A DNA stretch of 24,553 bases from DATBFX01 sp036558305 (GTDB lineage Bacteria > Chloroflexota > Chloroflexia > Thermomicrobiales > UBA6265), in contig DATBFX010000222.1 in assembly GCA_036558305.1 (NCBI GenBank), positions 1 through 24,553 of the forward strand, written 5' to 3'. Made by a program: the position numbers and the translations under genes. Below are positions 1 through 7,326 of the stretch, one piece after another (positions within the stretch are counted from its first letter, which is position 1; every line of letters begins with the position of its first letter). The notes below the pieces were generated by a model. It was not told the DNA's origin, made no database searches, and saw only the letters and a program-made list of their open reading frames with translations.

Positions 1-186
1 GGTCCGGACCGGGCCCTGACCGATGACGAGCGGTCCGTCGCCCGCGATCAGGGTCGTGTGGCCGACGCGGACGCCGGCGACGTCGGTGATGGCGTTCCAA
101 CGGCCGGTGTCGTACGGTCCGATCCGGATGCCGAGTTCGCGCGCTCGGACGCGCTTTCCCACGGTCGCTGGTCGATCGACGGACAT
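1..186 (-). CDS. P1 family peptidase (DmpA-like), partial, 5' end only
   Basis: Reading the minus strand from the ATG at 186 gives an open frame of 62 codons that runs off the window edge. It contains RELGIRIGPYDTG, NAITDVAGVRVGHTTL and a final VRT. This is the conserved N-terminus of the DmpA/P1 family (L-aminopeptidase/D-esterase), whose members are Ntn hydrolases that self-cleave at an internal Ser. The cleavage site and catalytic residues lie outside the window. A GGAGG ribosome-binding site at 196-192 is five bases before the ATG and fixes the start. The gene diverges from the peptide-transporter operon with a 185-bp shared intergenic region. Together with the transporter and the S9 peptidase this suggests a role in hydrolysing imported peptides. 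The family assignment is firm for so short a piece; the substrate is unknown. Confidence 0.85.
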   Translation of the reverse strand, partial: MSVDRPATVGKRVRARELGIRIGPYDTGRWNAITDVAGVRVGHTTLIAGDGPLVIGQGPVRT

Positions 187-225
187 CGTTTCCTCCAGAC
201 GAATGGACGATCGTGAAAGGATGCT

Positions 226-237
226 ACACGCGCGTGT
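226..237. promoter_or_regulatory. 12-bp perfect palindrome, possible operator
   Basis: The sequence ACACGCGCGTGT is perfectly self-complementary. It lies between two divergent genes, seven bases upstream of the -35 hexamer of the rightward promoter and inside the region where a leftward promoter would sit. The position suits a repressor or activator site controlling both directions. No regulator gene is visible in the window, so the role is inference. Confidence 0.35.
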
Positions 238-244
238 GAGCCGT

Positions 245-273
245 TTGACCTCCCTATGGGGCCATCATATACT
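245..273 (+). promoter_or_regulatory. Sigma-70-type promoter for the peptide ABC operon
   Basis: TTGACC at 245-250 and TATACT at 268-273 are separated by exactly 17 bp. Each differs from consensus at one position (TTGACA, TATAAT). In such GC-rich DNA this is unlikely by chance, and it faces the substrate-binding protein gene. Transcription would begin near 280 and leave a leader of about 90 nt before the ATG at 372. Confidence 0.75.
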
Positions 274-371
274 GCCGGCCAAGATGTTCCGCCGACATGT
301 CAGACGCGATCGGCCCGGCCATCGGCACCGCGGGGTGGCACGCTTGCCGGGTTCGCCAGAAGGAGAGACCG

Positions 372-2012
372 ATGACGCCGACGTCCGGCCCGTTGCTCAA
401 TCGACGGCGATTCGTGGGGATGAGCGCCGCGCTGTCGGCGGCGCTGGCGATGAACCTCCCGAACTTCGCCGACGGCGTCCTGGCCCAGTCGGCGGAGCAG
501 ACCCTTCGCGTCCCCTGTGAGGAACCGGAGACGTACGACACGGGGACCGTCGGCGGCGGCATCGGCATCCAGTGGACCAATCACCTCTTCGAGGGTCTGA
601 CCCGGTACGACTGGGAAAATCAGCAGGTGATCCCCGGCCAGGCTGCGACCTGGGATATCTCCGCCGACAACCTGACCTACACCTTCCACCTCAGCGATGG
701 ACTGCTCTGGAGCGACGGTTCACCGCTGACCGCCCACGACTTCGAGTACACGATCAAGCGCAACCTGGACCCGGCGCTGGCCGCGGCGTTGGCCACGTTT
801 TTCTTTCCGCTCAAGGGTGCGGAGGACTTCTTCACCGGCAAGACCACCGATCCGGCGACGATCGGCGTGACGGCGAAGGACGACACGACTCTGGAGATGA
901 CGCTCAACGCCGTCACCCCATACTGGTTGATCATGCTCTCGCTCTGGGCGATGGTACCGATCAACAAGAAATCGGTCGACGCCGGCGGCGCCAAGTGGAC
1001 CGAACCGGGAACGATCATCAGCAACGGCCGCTACAAGATGGAGTCGTGGGACCACAGCCAGAGCATGGTCCTCGTCCAGAACGAGAACTACCACGGCGAC
1101 AAACCGACGGTGACCCGGATCGAGTACACGATCTTCGAGAATCCGCCGGAGCAGGCGCTGACCGTCTTCCAAACGGGCGACCTCGACCTCTCCCAGGTGA
1201 CGATCTCCAATTTCGACTTCGTCAACGGCGATCCCGATCTCAGCAAGCTCCAGTACCACCAGGAAGTCTCCGGCACCTGGGAGCTGCGGCTCGACATGTC
1301 GAACACCGCCTCGGCGATCGCCGACGTCAACGTCCGCAAAGCGCTCTACCTGGCGATCGATCGCGACGTGTTGACCAAGACGGTGCTCAAGGGCTACATG
1401 ACGCCGGCGTATGTCCTGCTGCCGCCCGACATCCCATCCTACAACCCGGATGTGCGCCTGCAAGGCACGGTCGACGACGCGAAGAAGTACCTGTCTGACG
1501 CGGGGTTCCCCGACGGCAAAGGGTTTCCGGGTCTCCAGCTCGGATTCGCGGCCCTACAGGAGAACGCGCAACTCGTCGCCGAAGCGATCATCCAGATGTG
1601 GAAGGACAACCTCGGGATCACGAACGCCCAGGCGTTCGCGACGCCCACCGACTGGCGGACGCGGATCAAGACCGAGAACTACGACATGTACCTCGGCCAG
1701 TGGATCACCGACTACCCCGATCCCAACGAGTGGCACAACGTGATCTGGGAGGGCGACGCCTGGCAGTCCAAGTGGAAGGACCAGAAGTACCTCGACATGA
1801 TCAAAACCGCCAACGTCGAGGTCGATCCGGCCAAACGACTCGCCGGGTTCTCCGCGGCCGAGGCGTACATGATCCAGGACCAGATGGCGACGATCCCGCT
1901 CTACACGGTCGGCCGCATCTGGGTGATCCAACCCTGGGTCCAGAATCTGAAACTCGCGCCGTACGACGGGCCGCTGCTGACCATCAACGCGGTGACGATC
2001 GCGGATCATTAG
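372..2012 (+). CDS. ABC transporter substrate-binding protein, family 5 (peptide/nickel type), Tat-exported
   Basis: This 546-residue extracytoplasmic binding protein would capture oligopeptides or similar solutes and deliver them to the permeases encoded just downstream. The N-terminus has a twin-arginine motif (NRRRFVG, about residues 10-16) followed by an Ala-rich hydrophobic stretch and a likely cleavage site near VLAQS. No lipobox Cys is present, so the mature protein may be soluble or held by the transporter. The SBP_bac_5 fold is indicated by LFEGLTRYD, the YTFHLSDGLLWSDGSPLTA block and the signature VRKALYLAIDRDVL. The ATG at 372 is chosen over an upstream start at 297 because it follows AAGGAGAG at a proper distance and begins the signal peptide. 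Transcription probably starts from the promoter at 245-273. The ligand cannot be told from sequence. Confidence 0.93.
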   Translation: MTPTSGPLLNRRRFVGMSAALSAALAMNLPNFADGVLAQSAEQTLRVPCEEPETYDTGTVGGGIGIQWTNHLFEGLTRYDWENQQVIPGQAATWDISADNLTYTFHLSDGLLWSDGSPLTAHDFEYTIKRNLDPALAAALATFFFPLKGAEDFFTGKTTDPATIGVTAKDDTTLEMTLNAVTPYWLIMLSLWAMVPINKKSVDAGGAKWTEPGTIISNGRYKMESWDHSQSMVLVQNENYHGDKPTVTRIEYTIFENPPEQALTVFQTGDLDLSQVTISNFDFVNGDPDLSKLQYHQEVSGTWELRLDMSNTASAIADVNVRKALYLAIDRDVLTKTVLKGYMTPAYVLLPPDIPSYNPDVRLQGTVDDAKKYLSDAGFPDGKGFPGLQLGFAALQENAQLVAEAIIQMWKDNLGITNAQAFATPTDWRTRIKTENYDMYLGQWITDYPDPNEWHNVIWEGDAWQSKWKDQKYLDMIKTANVEVDPAKRLAGFSAAEAYMIQDQMATIPLYTVGRIWVIQPWVQNLKLAPYDGPLLTINAVTIADH

Positions 2013-2014
2013 CG

Positions 2015-2154
2015 GCCCTCACCCCCGGCCCCTCTCCCTTCCGAGGGAGAGGGGAGGGTTTCCTCGAACGGGGATGGCGGCATGCGAGGCAACTGTTTCG
2101 GTTGGCGCCTTCCCCCTCTCCCTTCCGAGGGAGAGGGGGCCAGGGGGTGAGGGC
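2015..2154. repeat. Inverted REP pair (BIME-like) between binding-protein and permease genes
   Basis: Two copies of one palindromic repeat face each other. The left copy (2015-2054) begins GCCCTCACCCCC and contains a hairpin with stem CCCCTCTCCC (2029-2038) and GGGAGAGGGG (2045-2054), loop TTCCGA. The right copy (2112-2154) is its near-exact reverse complement, with an 11-bp stem (2112-2122 with 2129-2139) and the tail GGGGGTGAGGGC. The two copies can also pair with each other. The unit starts three bases after the binding-protein stop codon. It may protect the upstream mRNA and lower expression of the downstream permeases. Confidence 0.9.
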
Positions 2155-2183
2155 GGTTAGGCGCCCCTCCCCAACGAGATGCG

Positions 2184-3110
2184 ATGCGCACGTTCATCAT
2201 CCGGCGTCTGCTCAGTTTCTTCCCGACGATGCTCCTCTTCTACACGCTTGTCTTCGTCCTGATCCAACTCACGCCGGGGAACCCGTGGGACACGTCGGAG
2301 AAACCGTTTGGACCCGACGTGATGAAGGCGCTCGAAGCGAAGTACCACTACAACGATCCGGTCTGGATGCAGTACACGGATTACCTGCAACGGGTCTTTC
2401 TTCACTTCGATTTCGGGCCGAGCTACAAGCGCAACCAGAGTGCCAACGAGATCGTCTCGCGGTACTTTCCGGTTTCGCTCCAACTCGGCGGGGTCGCGTT
2501 CGTGATCGCGGTGTTCTTCGGGATCGGACTCGGGGTGATCTCGGCGATCAAGCAGAACACCTTGACCGATCACCTGGCGATGCTCTTCTCCGTGATCGGG
2601 GTGGCGACGCCGAGTTTCGTCGTGATCACGCTGATGGTGATCTTCCTGGCCGTCGATCTCCGCTGGTTGCCGGCGTTCGGCTGGGACGGCGTCTTCAGCA
2701 CGAAGATCATCATCCCGGCGGTCGCCCTCGCCCTGGCGCCGATGGCGGTGATTGCGCGCTACACCCGTGCCTCGATGCTGGAGACGATCCGCATGGACTT
2801 CGTGCGGACGGCGCGCGCCAAGGGTCTGTCCGAGCGACCGGTGATGCTGCACCACGCGCTGAAGAACGCGCTGATCCCGGTGGTCACGGTGGCGGGGTTG
2901 GCGCTGGCCGATCTGATCACGGGCTCGTTTTTCGTCGAGGCGATCTACGGGGTGCCGGGGATCGGGCGGTTTTTCGTCAGCACGGTCGCCGATAAGGACT
3001 ACCCGGTGTTGATGGCGGTGACGTTGCTCTTCGCGGCGCTGATCTGGTTGATGAACTTCCTGGCCGACGTTACCTACGCGCTGATCGACCCACGGGTGAA
3101 GGTGGGCTGA
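2184..3110 (+). CDS. ABC transporter permease, DppB/OppB family
   Basis: This 308-residue inner-membrane subunit forms half of the translocation channel. It has a typical N-terminus (MRTFIIRRLLSFFPTML, first membrane segment about 10-30) followed by a periplasmic loop and five further hydrophobic segments, roughly 100-122, 133-157, 172-192, 233-257 and 272-297. The EAA loop that contacts the ATPase lies at about 207-231 (FVRTARAKGLSERPV, then NALIPVVT). Length and order match the family. The start has only a weak ribosome-binding site, which may reflect coupling to the upstream gene. It overlaps the next permease gene by one base. No ATP-binding subunits are encoded here, so they must come from elsewhere. 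Confidence 0.93.
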   Translation: MRTFIIRRLLSFFPTMLLFYTLVFVLIQLTPGNPWDTSEKPFGPDVMKALEAKYHYNDPVWMQYTDYLQRVFLHFDFGPSYKRNQSANEIVSRYFPVSLQLGGVAFVIAVFFGIGLGVISAIKQNTLTDHLAMLFSVIGVATPSFVVITLMVIFLAVDLRWLPAFGWDGVFSTKIIIPAVALALAPMAVIARYTRASMLETIRMDFVRTARAKGLSERPVMLHHALKNALIPVVTVAGLALADLITGSFFVEAIYGVPGIGRFFVSTVADKDYPVLMAVTLLFAALIWLMNFLADVTYALIDPRVKVG

Positions 3111-4072
3111 TGGCCGCGACACTCACCACCGCCACCAGTTTGCCCGCCCGGCGCGTCCGCAACGTGAGTCGCGGTTTCTGGTGGGAAGCGTGGAGCCGGT
3201 TACGGCTCAACAAGGCCGCGATGGCCGGCCTCGTCTTCATCTTGATTCTGGTCGCGATGGCGATCCTGGCGCCGTTGTTGACGCCGTACGACTACGCCGA
3301 GGGCAATCTCCTGGAGGGAACCCAGCCTCCGAGTCGCGAACATCTCCTCGGCACCGACCAGCTCGGGCGCGACATCTTCACGCGGCTCCTGTACGGGGCG
3401 CGTGTTTCGCTGACGGTCGCCGTCGCCGCCCAGATCGTGATCGTCGTCATCGGCGTGCCGATCGGGCTCCTGACCGGCTACGTCGGCGGCTGGCTCGACA
3501 TGGCGGTGATGCGGGTGATCGACGCGATCTACGCCCTGCCGAACCTCCTCATTGCGATCCTGATCGTCTCGATGCTGCGCAGCAACATCTCGGCGGGGGC
3601 GAAGGCGTCGGGGAACTGGTTGAGCTCGCTCGACCGCACCACCGACGGTCTGATCGGCATCTTCATCGTTATGTCACTCACCCACTGGTTGACCGTCTCG
3701 CGCCTCGTCCGCGCCCAGGTGCTCTCGATCAAGGAGCGGGAACACGTCGAATCGGCGCGGACCCTCGGCGCGACGGGGCCGCGGATCGTTCGCGTCCACA
3801 TCATGCCGCATGTGCTGGCGCCGGTGATCATCGCGATCGCCTTCGGCGTACCGGGCGCGATCATGCTGGAAGCGAGTCTCTCATTCCTCGGCATCGGCGT
3901 GAACCCGCCGACGCCCTCCTGGGGGCTGATGATCTCCGACGGCATCAAGAACATGCGCTCCCACCCCTACATGCTGATCTCGCCGGCGCTCGCCCTCGGC
4001 GCGACGCTGCTCGCCTTCACGTTCGTCGGCGACGGGTTGCGGGACGCGATGGATCCCCATATGAAGCGGTAG
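3110..4072 (+). CDS. ABC transporter permease, DppC/OppC family
   Basis: This 320-residue protein is the second channel subunit, partnering the DppB-like protein. It shows the family's N-terminal layout: a cytoplasmic tail with RLRLNKAAMAG, a membrane segment at about 39-58, then the HLLGTDQLGRDIFTRLLYGA block (79-97) that marks DppC-type permeases. The EAA loop is at about 209-238 (ERE..ESARTLGATG, then IMPHVLAPV). The ATG overlaps the upstream TGA as TGATG, so translation is coupled. The insert around residues 157-180 (SNISAGAKASGNWLSSLDRT) is somewhat longer than usual. The natural operon partners DppD and DppF are missing; the next gene is a peptidase. Confidence 0.93.
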   Translation: MAATLTTATSLPARRVRNVSRGFWWEAWSRLRLNKAAMAGLVFILILVAMAILAPLLTPYDYAEGNLLEGTQPPSREHLLGTDQLGRDIFTRLLYGARVSLTVAVAAQIVIVVIGVPIGLLTGYVGGWLDMAVMRVIDAIYALPNLLIAILIVSMLRSNISAGAKASGNWLSSLDRTTDGLIGIFIVMSLTHWLTVSRLVRAQVLSIKEREHVESARTLGATGPRIVRVHIMPHVLAPVIIAIAFGVPGAIMLEASLSFLGIGVNPPTPSWGLMISDGIKNMRSHPYMLISPALALGATLLAFTFVGDGLRDAMDPHMKR

Positions 4073-4079
4073 CTTTGGA

Positions 4080-4176
4080 GGCGGCAAGGCGGCAAGGCGG
4101 CAAGGCCGAGAAGCGACGGGGCAGGCAACCGACTGAATCGCCGTTCTTCGCCTTGCCGCCTTGCCGCCTTGCCGCC
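4080..4176. repeat. Inverted array of three GGCGGCAA octamers
   Basis: Three tandem copies of GGCGGCAA occupy 4080-4103. Three copies of its complement TTGCCGCC occupy 4153-4176, with 49 bp between. The 24-bp arms are perfectly complementary and the similarity extends a few bases outward and inward. The structure fills the gap between the DppC-like and S9 peptidase genes and ends shortly before the peptidase ribosome-binding site. It could act as an mRNA hairpin or attenuator, though no U-run follows it. Confidence 0.85.
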
Positions 4177-4193
4177 TTCGCAAAGGAGAAGGT

Positions 4194-6056
4194 ATGCCCT
4201 CGACGATTCCGGGGACGTGGGAGACGACGCTGTCGCCGGCGTTGGTTGCGCACCAAAGAACCGTGTCTGCGCCGCGGTTGGCGCCGGATGGGAGGACGTT
4301 GGCGTTCGCGGGGGAGCGTGACGGGCGGACCGATCTGTTTGTGGTGGGCGAGGAGGCGTGGCCGCGGCAGGTGACGGCGGATCACGCTTTGTCGGGGGGG
4401 AGTTACGGCTGGTCGCCGGACGGTCGGCAGTTCGCGTTGACGGCGGCGGCGGACGGGAAATTGTGGCTCTGCCCGTCGAGCGGCGGGCCGGCACGGCGGT
4501 TGGCGTGGCGGGAGGGGCGGCACCACACGCCGCGGTTTTCGCCGGACGGGCGGTTCGTCAGCTTCGTCTGCGATCGGGGCGATGAGATCGACGTCGTGGT
4601 CGTGTCGGTCGACGGGACGTGGCAGCGGGTGCTCAACCGCGGGTCCGATTTTCCGATGGACCCGTCGTGGTCGCCGGACGGGAGACGGCTGGTTTGGCAT
4701 GCCTATCCGAACACGGTGATGCCGTGGGATCAGAGCACGCTGGTCGTCGCCGAGGTCGATGGCGGGGAACCGCGCACGATCGCGTCGGCGCCGAGGACGG
4801 CGTACGCGAACGCGCGCTTTTCGCCGGACGGCACGCGCATCGTCTGCGTCTGCGACCGCGGCGGTGCGCTGAACGTGACCGAGATGGGTGTCGACGGCTC
4901 GGGGCAGACGACGCTCCACGAGGATCGGTGGGAACACGGCGAGCCGTCGTATTCGCCGGATGGGCAGCGGATCGTCTACACCCGCAACGTCGACGGCGAC
5001 TACACCCTCTGGACGGTGGCGAGCGGTGGCGGCGGGGCAAGACCGGTGACCGACGTGCCCGGTCGGGCCGGGAGTCCGTCGTGGTCGCCCGATGGGCGAT
5101 CGGTGGTGTACACGCACGAGAGTCCCGTGGCGCCGCCGGAGGTCTGGGAGGTCGAGGTCGCGTCGGGGAGGACGAAGCGGCGGACGTTCGTGGGGATGGG
5201 TGGGATCGAGGCATCCGAACTTGTGCTACCCGAGCACGTCTCGTGGACGAGTGCCGACGGATTCGAGGTGCACGGGCTGCTCTATGCACCGAAGGAGGTC
5301 CAACCGGGGCGGCACGGGTGTCTGGTCGAGATCCACGGCGGGCCGATGAACCAGTCGCGCGTCGTTTGGAACGGTCTGATTCAATATCTGGTGCAGCGCG
5401 GGTGGGTCTTGGTCCAACCGAACTACCGCGGCACCCTCGGCTATGGACGCGCCTACCGGGAGGCACTGTTCGGCTCCTGGGGCAAGGGCGATCTGGAGGA
5501 CTACCTGGGGGGTATCGATCTCTGCGAGCGACGAGGATTGATTCGGAGCGACCGCGTCGTCGCCTGGGGCGGGAGTGCCGGCGGGTACTCGACGCTGCTG
5601 TGCTTGACCGGGGCGCCGGAGCGGTTCGCCGCGGGTGTTGCTCTCTTCGGCCTGTACGATCTGTACGCCTTTGGGTTGGAGACGCATCGCTACGAGCGCT
5701 ATTACGTCGAGACGATCCTCGGCGGCAGCGCCGACAACTACCCACTCTGGTACGAGCGGTCGCCGCTCAACTTCGTCGATCGGATGAGGGCGCCAATCCT
5801 GCTGCTGCACGGGGAACGCGACCCGGCCGCCCTCCCCGCCCAATCGGAGACATTGATTCGCGAACTGCAACGGCATCGGATCGACTACGAGTACGCCTAC
5901 TATCCCGGCGAGGGGCACGGGTTTCGCAAGATTTCGACGATCGTCGACTACGTGCAGCGGATGGACCGCTTCCTCTGCCAGAAGGTGCTGCGGGCGCCGT
6001 TGCCGGGACCACTGGGGACGTTGCCCTATCCGCCGATGCCGATGCCGCGATCTTGA
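4194..6056 (+). CDS. S9 family serine peptidase (prolyl oligopeptidase / acylaminoacyl-peptidase type)
   Basis: This 620-residue protein has an N-terminal beta-propeller and a C-terminal alpha/beta hydrolase domain. At least six WSPDGR/FSPDGR-type repeats typical of TolB/PD40 blades occur over residues 1-330. The hydrolase domain (about 370-605) contains HGGPMNQ, the nucleophile motif GGSAGGYS (Ser461), Asp543 in LLHGERDPA and His575 in PGEGHGFRK, a complete catalytic triad. No signal peptide is visible, so it acts in the cytoplasm on short peptides or N-acylated peptides. The start at 4194 follows AAAGGAGAAGG. It follows the peptide permeases on the same strand, consistent with degrading imported peptides. 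It may be an exopeptidase or a related esterase; the exact specificity is not readable. Confidence 0.9.
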   Translation: MPSTIPGTWETTLSPALVAHQRTVSAPRLAPDGRTLAFAGERDGRTDLFVVGEEAWPRQVTADHALSGGSYGWSPDGRQFALTAAADGKLWLCPSSGGPARRLAWREGRHHTPRFSPDGRFVSFVCDRGDEIDVVVVSVDGTWQRVLNRGSDFPMDPSWSPDGRRLVWHAYPNTVMPWDQSTLVVAEVDGGEPRTIASAPRTAYANARFSPDGTRIVCVCDRGGALNVTEMGVDGSGQTTLHEDRWEHGEPSYSPDGQRIVYTRNVDGDYTLWTVASGGGGARPVTDVPGRAGSPSWSPDGRSVVYTHESPVAPPEVWEVEVASGRTKRRTFVGMGGIEASELVLPEHVSWTSADGFEVHGLLYAPKEVQPGRHGCLVEIHGGPMNQSRVVWNGLIQYLVQRGWVLVQPNYRGTLGYGRAYREALFGSWGKGDLEDYLGGIDLCERRGLIRSDRVVAWGGSAGGYSTLLCLTGAPERFAAGVALFGLYDLYAFGLETHRYERYYVETILGGSADNYPLWYERSPLNFVDRMRAPILLLHGERDPAALPAQSETLIRELQRHRIDYEYAYYPGEGHGFRKISTIVDYVQRMDRFLCQKVLRAPLPGPLGTLPYPPMPMPRS

Positions 6057-6144
6057 CACGGTCGCCCGGCGGGGGCTACTGCGCATTGCAGAACAGTCGA
6101 ACCGCCCCTACAGAATCACGAGGCCGTCTCCTCTGCGATTCGCT

Positions 6145-7326
6145 CTATTCTTTCAACTCCGGTGTCCGATAGAGCGTCCGCCCACCGACCAGAATTTCCG
6201 TATCGACCAGATACCGCTTTGCCGCTTCCAGGTTCGGTCGAACCCCGATGCCCGGTCGTTCCGGCAACCGGACCTGCCCATTGGCGTCGCGCTCCAGGTG
6301 GTCGAGGGTGGCGTCGATGGCGAGTGATTTCGGCTCGACCGGGTACTCGCAGATCTCGTGGTCGGCGAGACCGGCGAAGGGGTGGAGGGAGGCGGCAAGG
6401 GCCAGGTGCGAGGTGAAGGTGTGGTTGACGTAGGTGACGCCGCGCTCGTCGGCGTCGCGGGCGACCTCGTGCGAGGGGGTAATACCGCCGATGCGACCGG
6501 CGTCGATCTGGACGTAGCCGATCCCAGCGTAGTCGATCATGTGCCTGGCCATGAAGACGTTGTGCGCGCCCTCGCCGCCGGCGAGTTTCACGGGCGCGCT
6601 CTCGGCGGCGAGGGTGGCGTAGGCCGTGAGCGCGCCGGAGACGAAGGGTTCTTCCAACCAGGTGGCGCGGAACTCCTTGAGCGCGGCGAGGCGGAGGCGG
6701 GCACGGGCGACGTCGTCGCGCCAGACCGTTCCGGCATCGACGAGGAGGATGCCGTCCGGTCCTAACCCCTCCCTCGCGGCGGCGACCTGCGCGGTGTCGT
6801 CCTCGACGCTGCCGAGACCGTAAGGACCCCACCCGAATTTCGCCGCGCGGTAACCGGCCGCGCGGGCGCGTTTCGCCTTGTCGAGCGTCTCCTGCGGGGT
6901 GTCGCCGAAGAGGACGGAGGCGTAGGGCGTTTTCGGGTAGGCAGTTTCGTAGCCGAGGAGCTTGTACACCGGTTCGTTCAGGCGCTTGCCGATCAGGTCC
7001 CACATCGCGGTGTCGATGCCGGAGAGGGTGTGGTCGGCCTGGAGGAGGTCGAGGCTGTTCTCCCGCACCAGGTTGCCGATGCGGACGATGTCTTCGACAC
7101 TGTCCAACCGCTGCCCGAGAACGGAATCGCGGACCGGTTTGCAGGCGCTGTGCGACATCGGACAGACGAGGCTGGCGATGCTGACGAGGGGAGACGCCTC
7201 GCACTCGCCCCAGCCGACGTCCGGTCCCGCTTGCAACCGGACGAGGAGCAGGTCCTGGCTGCCGTCGCCGACGTCGAGGACTTCGGGCATTGAGAGGTAG
7301 TAGAAATCGACGGAATCGATCGTCAT
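6145..7326 (-). CDS. Mandelate racemase/muconate lactonizing enzyme family protein (enolase superfamily)
   Basis: This 393-residue (alpha/beta)8-barrel enzyme would abstract a proton alpha to a carboxylate using Mg2+, as sugar-acid dehydratases and racemases do. The three metal ligands are visible: Asp197 (LLVDAG), Glu225 (WLEEPF) and Glu252 (LAGGEGAHN). Downstream lie IDAGRIGGIT (274-283) and the barrel-end NHTFTSH with His302/His307. The usual KxK base motif of the second strand is read here as KFG (Lys163, Gly165), so the second lysine appears to be missing. The ATG overlaps the upstream MFS stop codon as ATGA, so the pair is translationally coupled and the transporter probably imports the substrate or a precursor. 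The exact reaction (dehydratase, racemase or cycloisomerase) cannot be assigned. Confidence 0.9.
   Translation of the reverse strand: MTIDSVDFYYLSMPEVLDVGDGSQDLLLVRLQAGPDVGWGECEASPLVSIASLVCPMSHSACKPVRDSVLGQRLDSVEDIVRIGNLVRENSLDLLQADHTLSGIDTAMWDLIGKRLNEPVYKLLGYETAYPKTPYASVLFGDTPQETLDKAKRARAAGYRAAKFGWGPYGLGSVEDDTAQVAAAREGLGPDGILLVDAGTVWRDDVARARLRLAALKEFRATWLEEPFVSGALTAYATLAAESAPVKLAGGEGAHNVFMARHMIDYAGIGYVQIDAGRIGGITPSHEVARDADERGVTYVNHTFTSHLALAASLHPFAGLADHEICEYPVEPKSLAIDATLDHLERDANGQVRLPERPGIGVRPNLEAAKRYLVDTEILVGGRTLYRTPELKE

Noticed and set aside
2009..2200. Minus-strand 63-codon open frame across the binding-protein/permease gap
   Set aside because: Its translation (PLAPSPSEGRG repeated) is simply the REP pair read in frame; such frames are a common artefact.
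2157..3122. Long minus-strand frame opposite the DppB-like gene
   Set aside because: Arg/His/Asp-rich shadow of a GC-rich gene with no motif; the plus-strand permease is unambiguous.
6057..6144. Possible terminator between convergent S9 peptidase and enolase-family genes
   Set aside because: No stem longer than a few bases and no T-run; only a GCCCCTAC fragment similar to other repeats.
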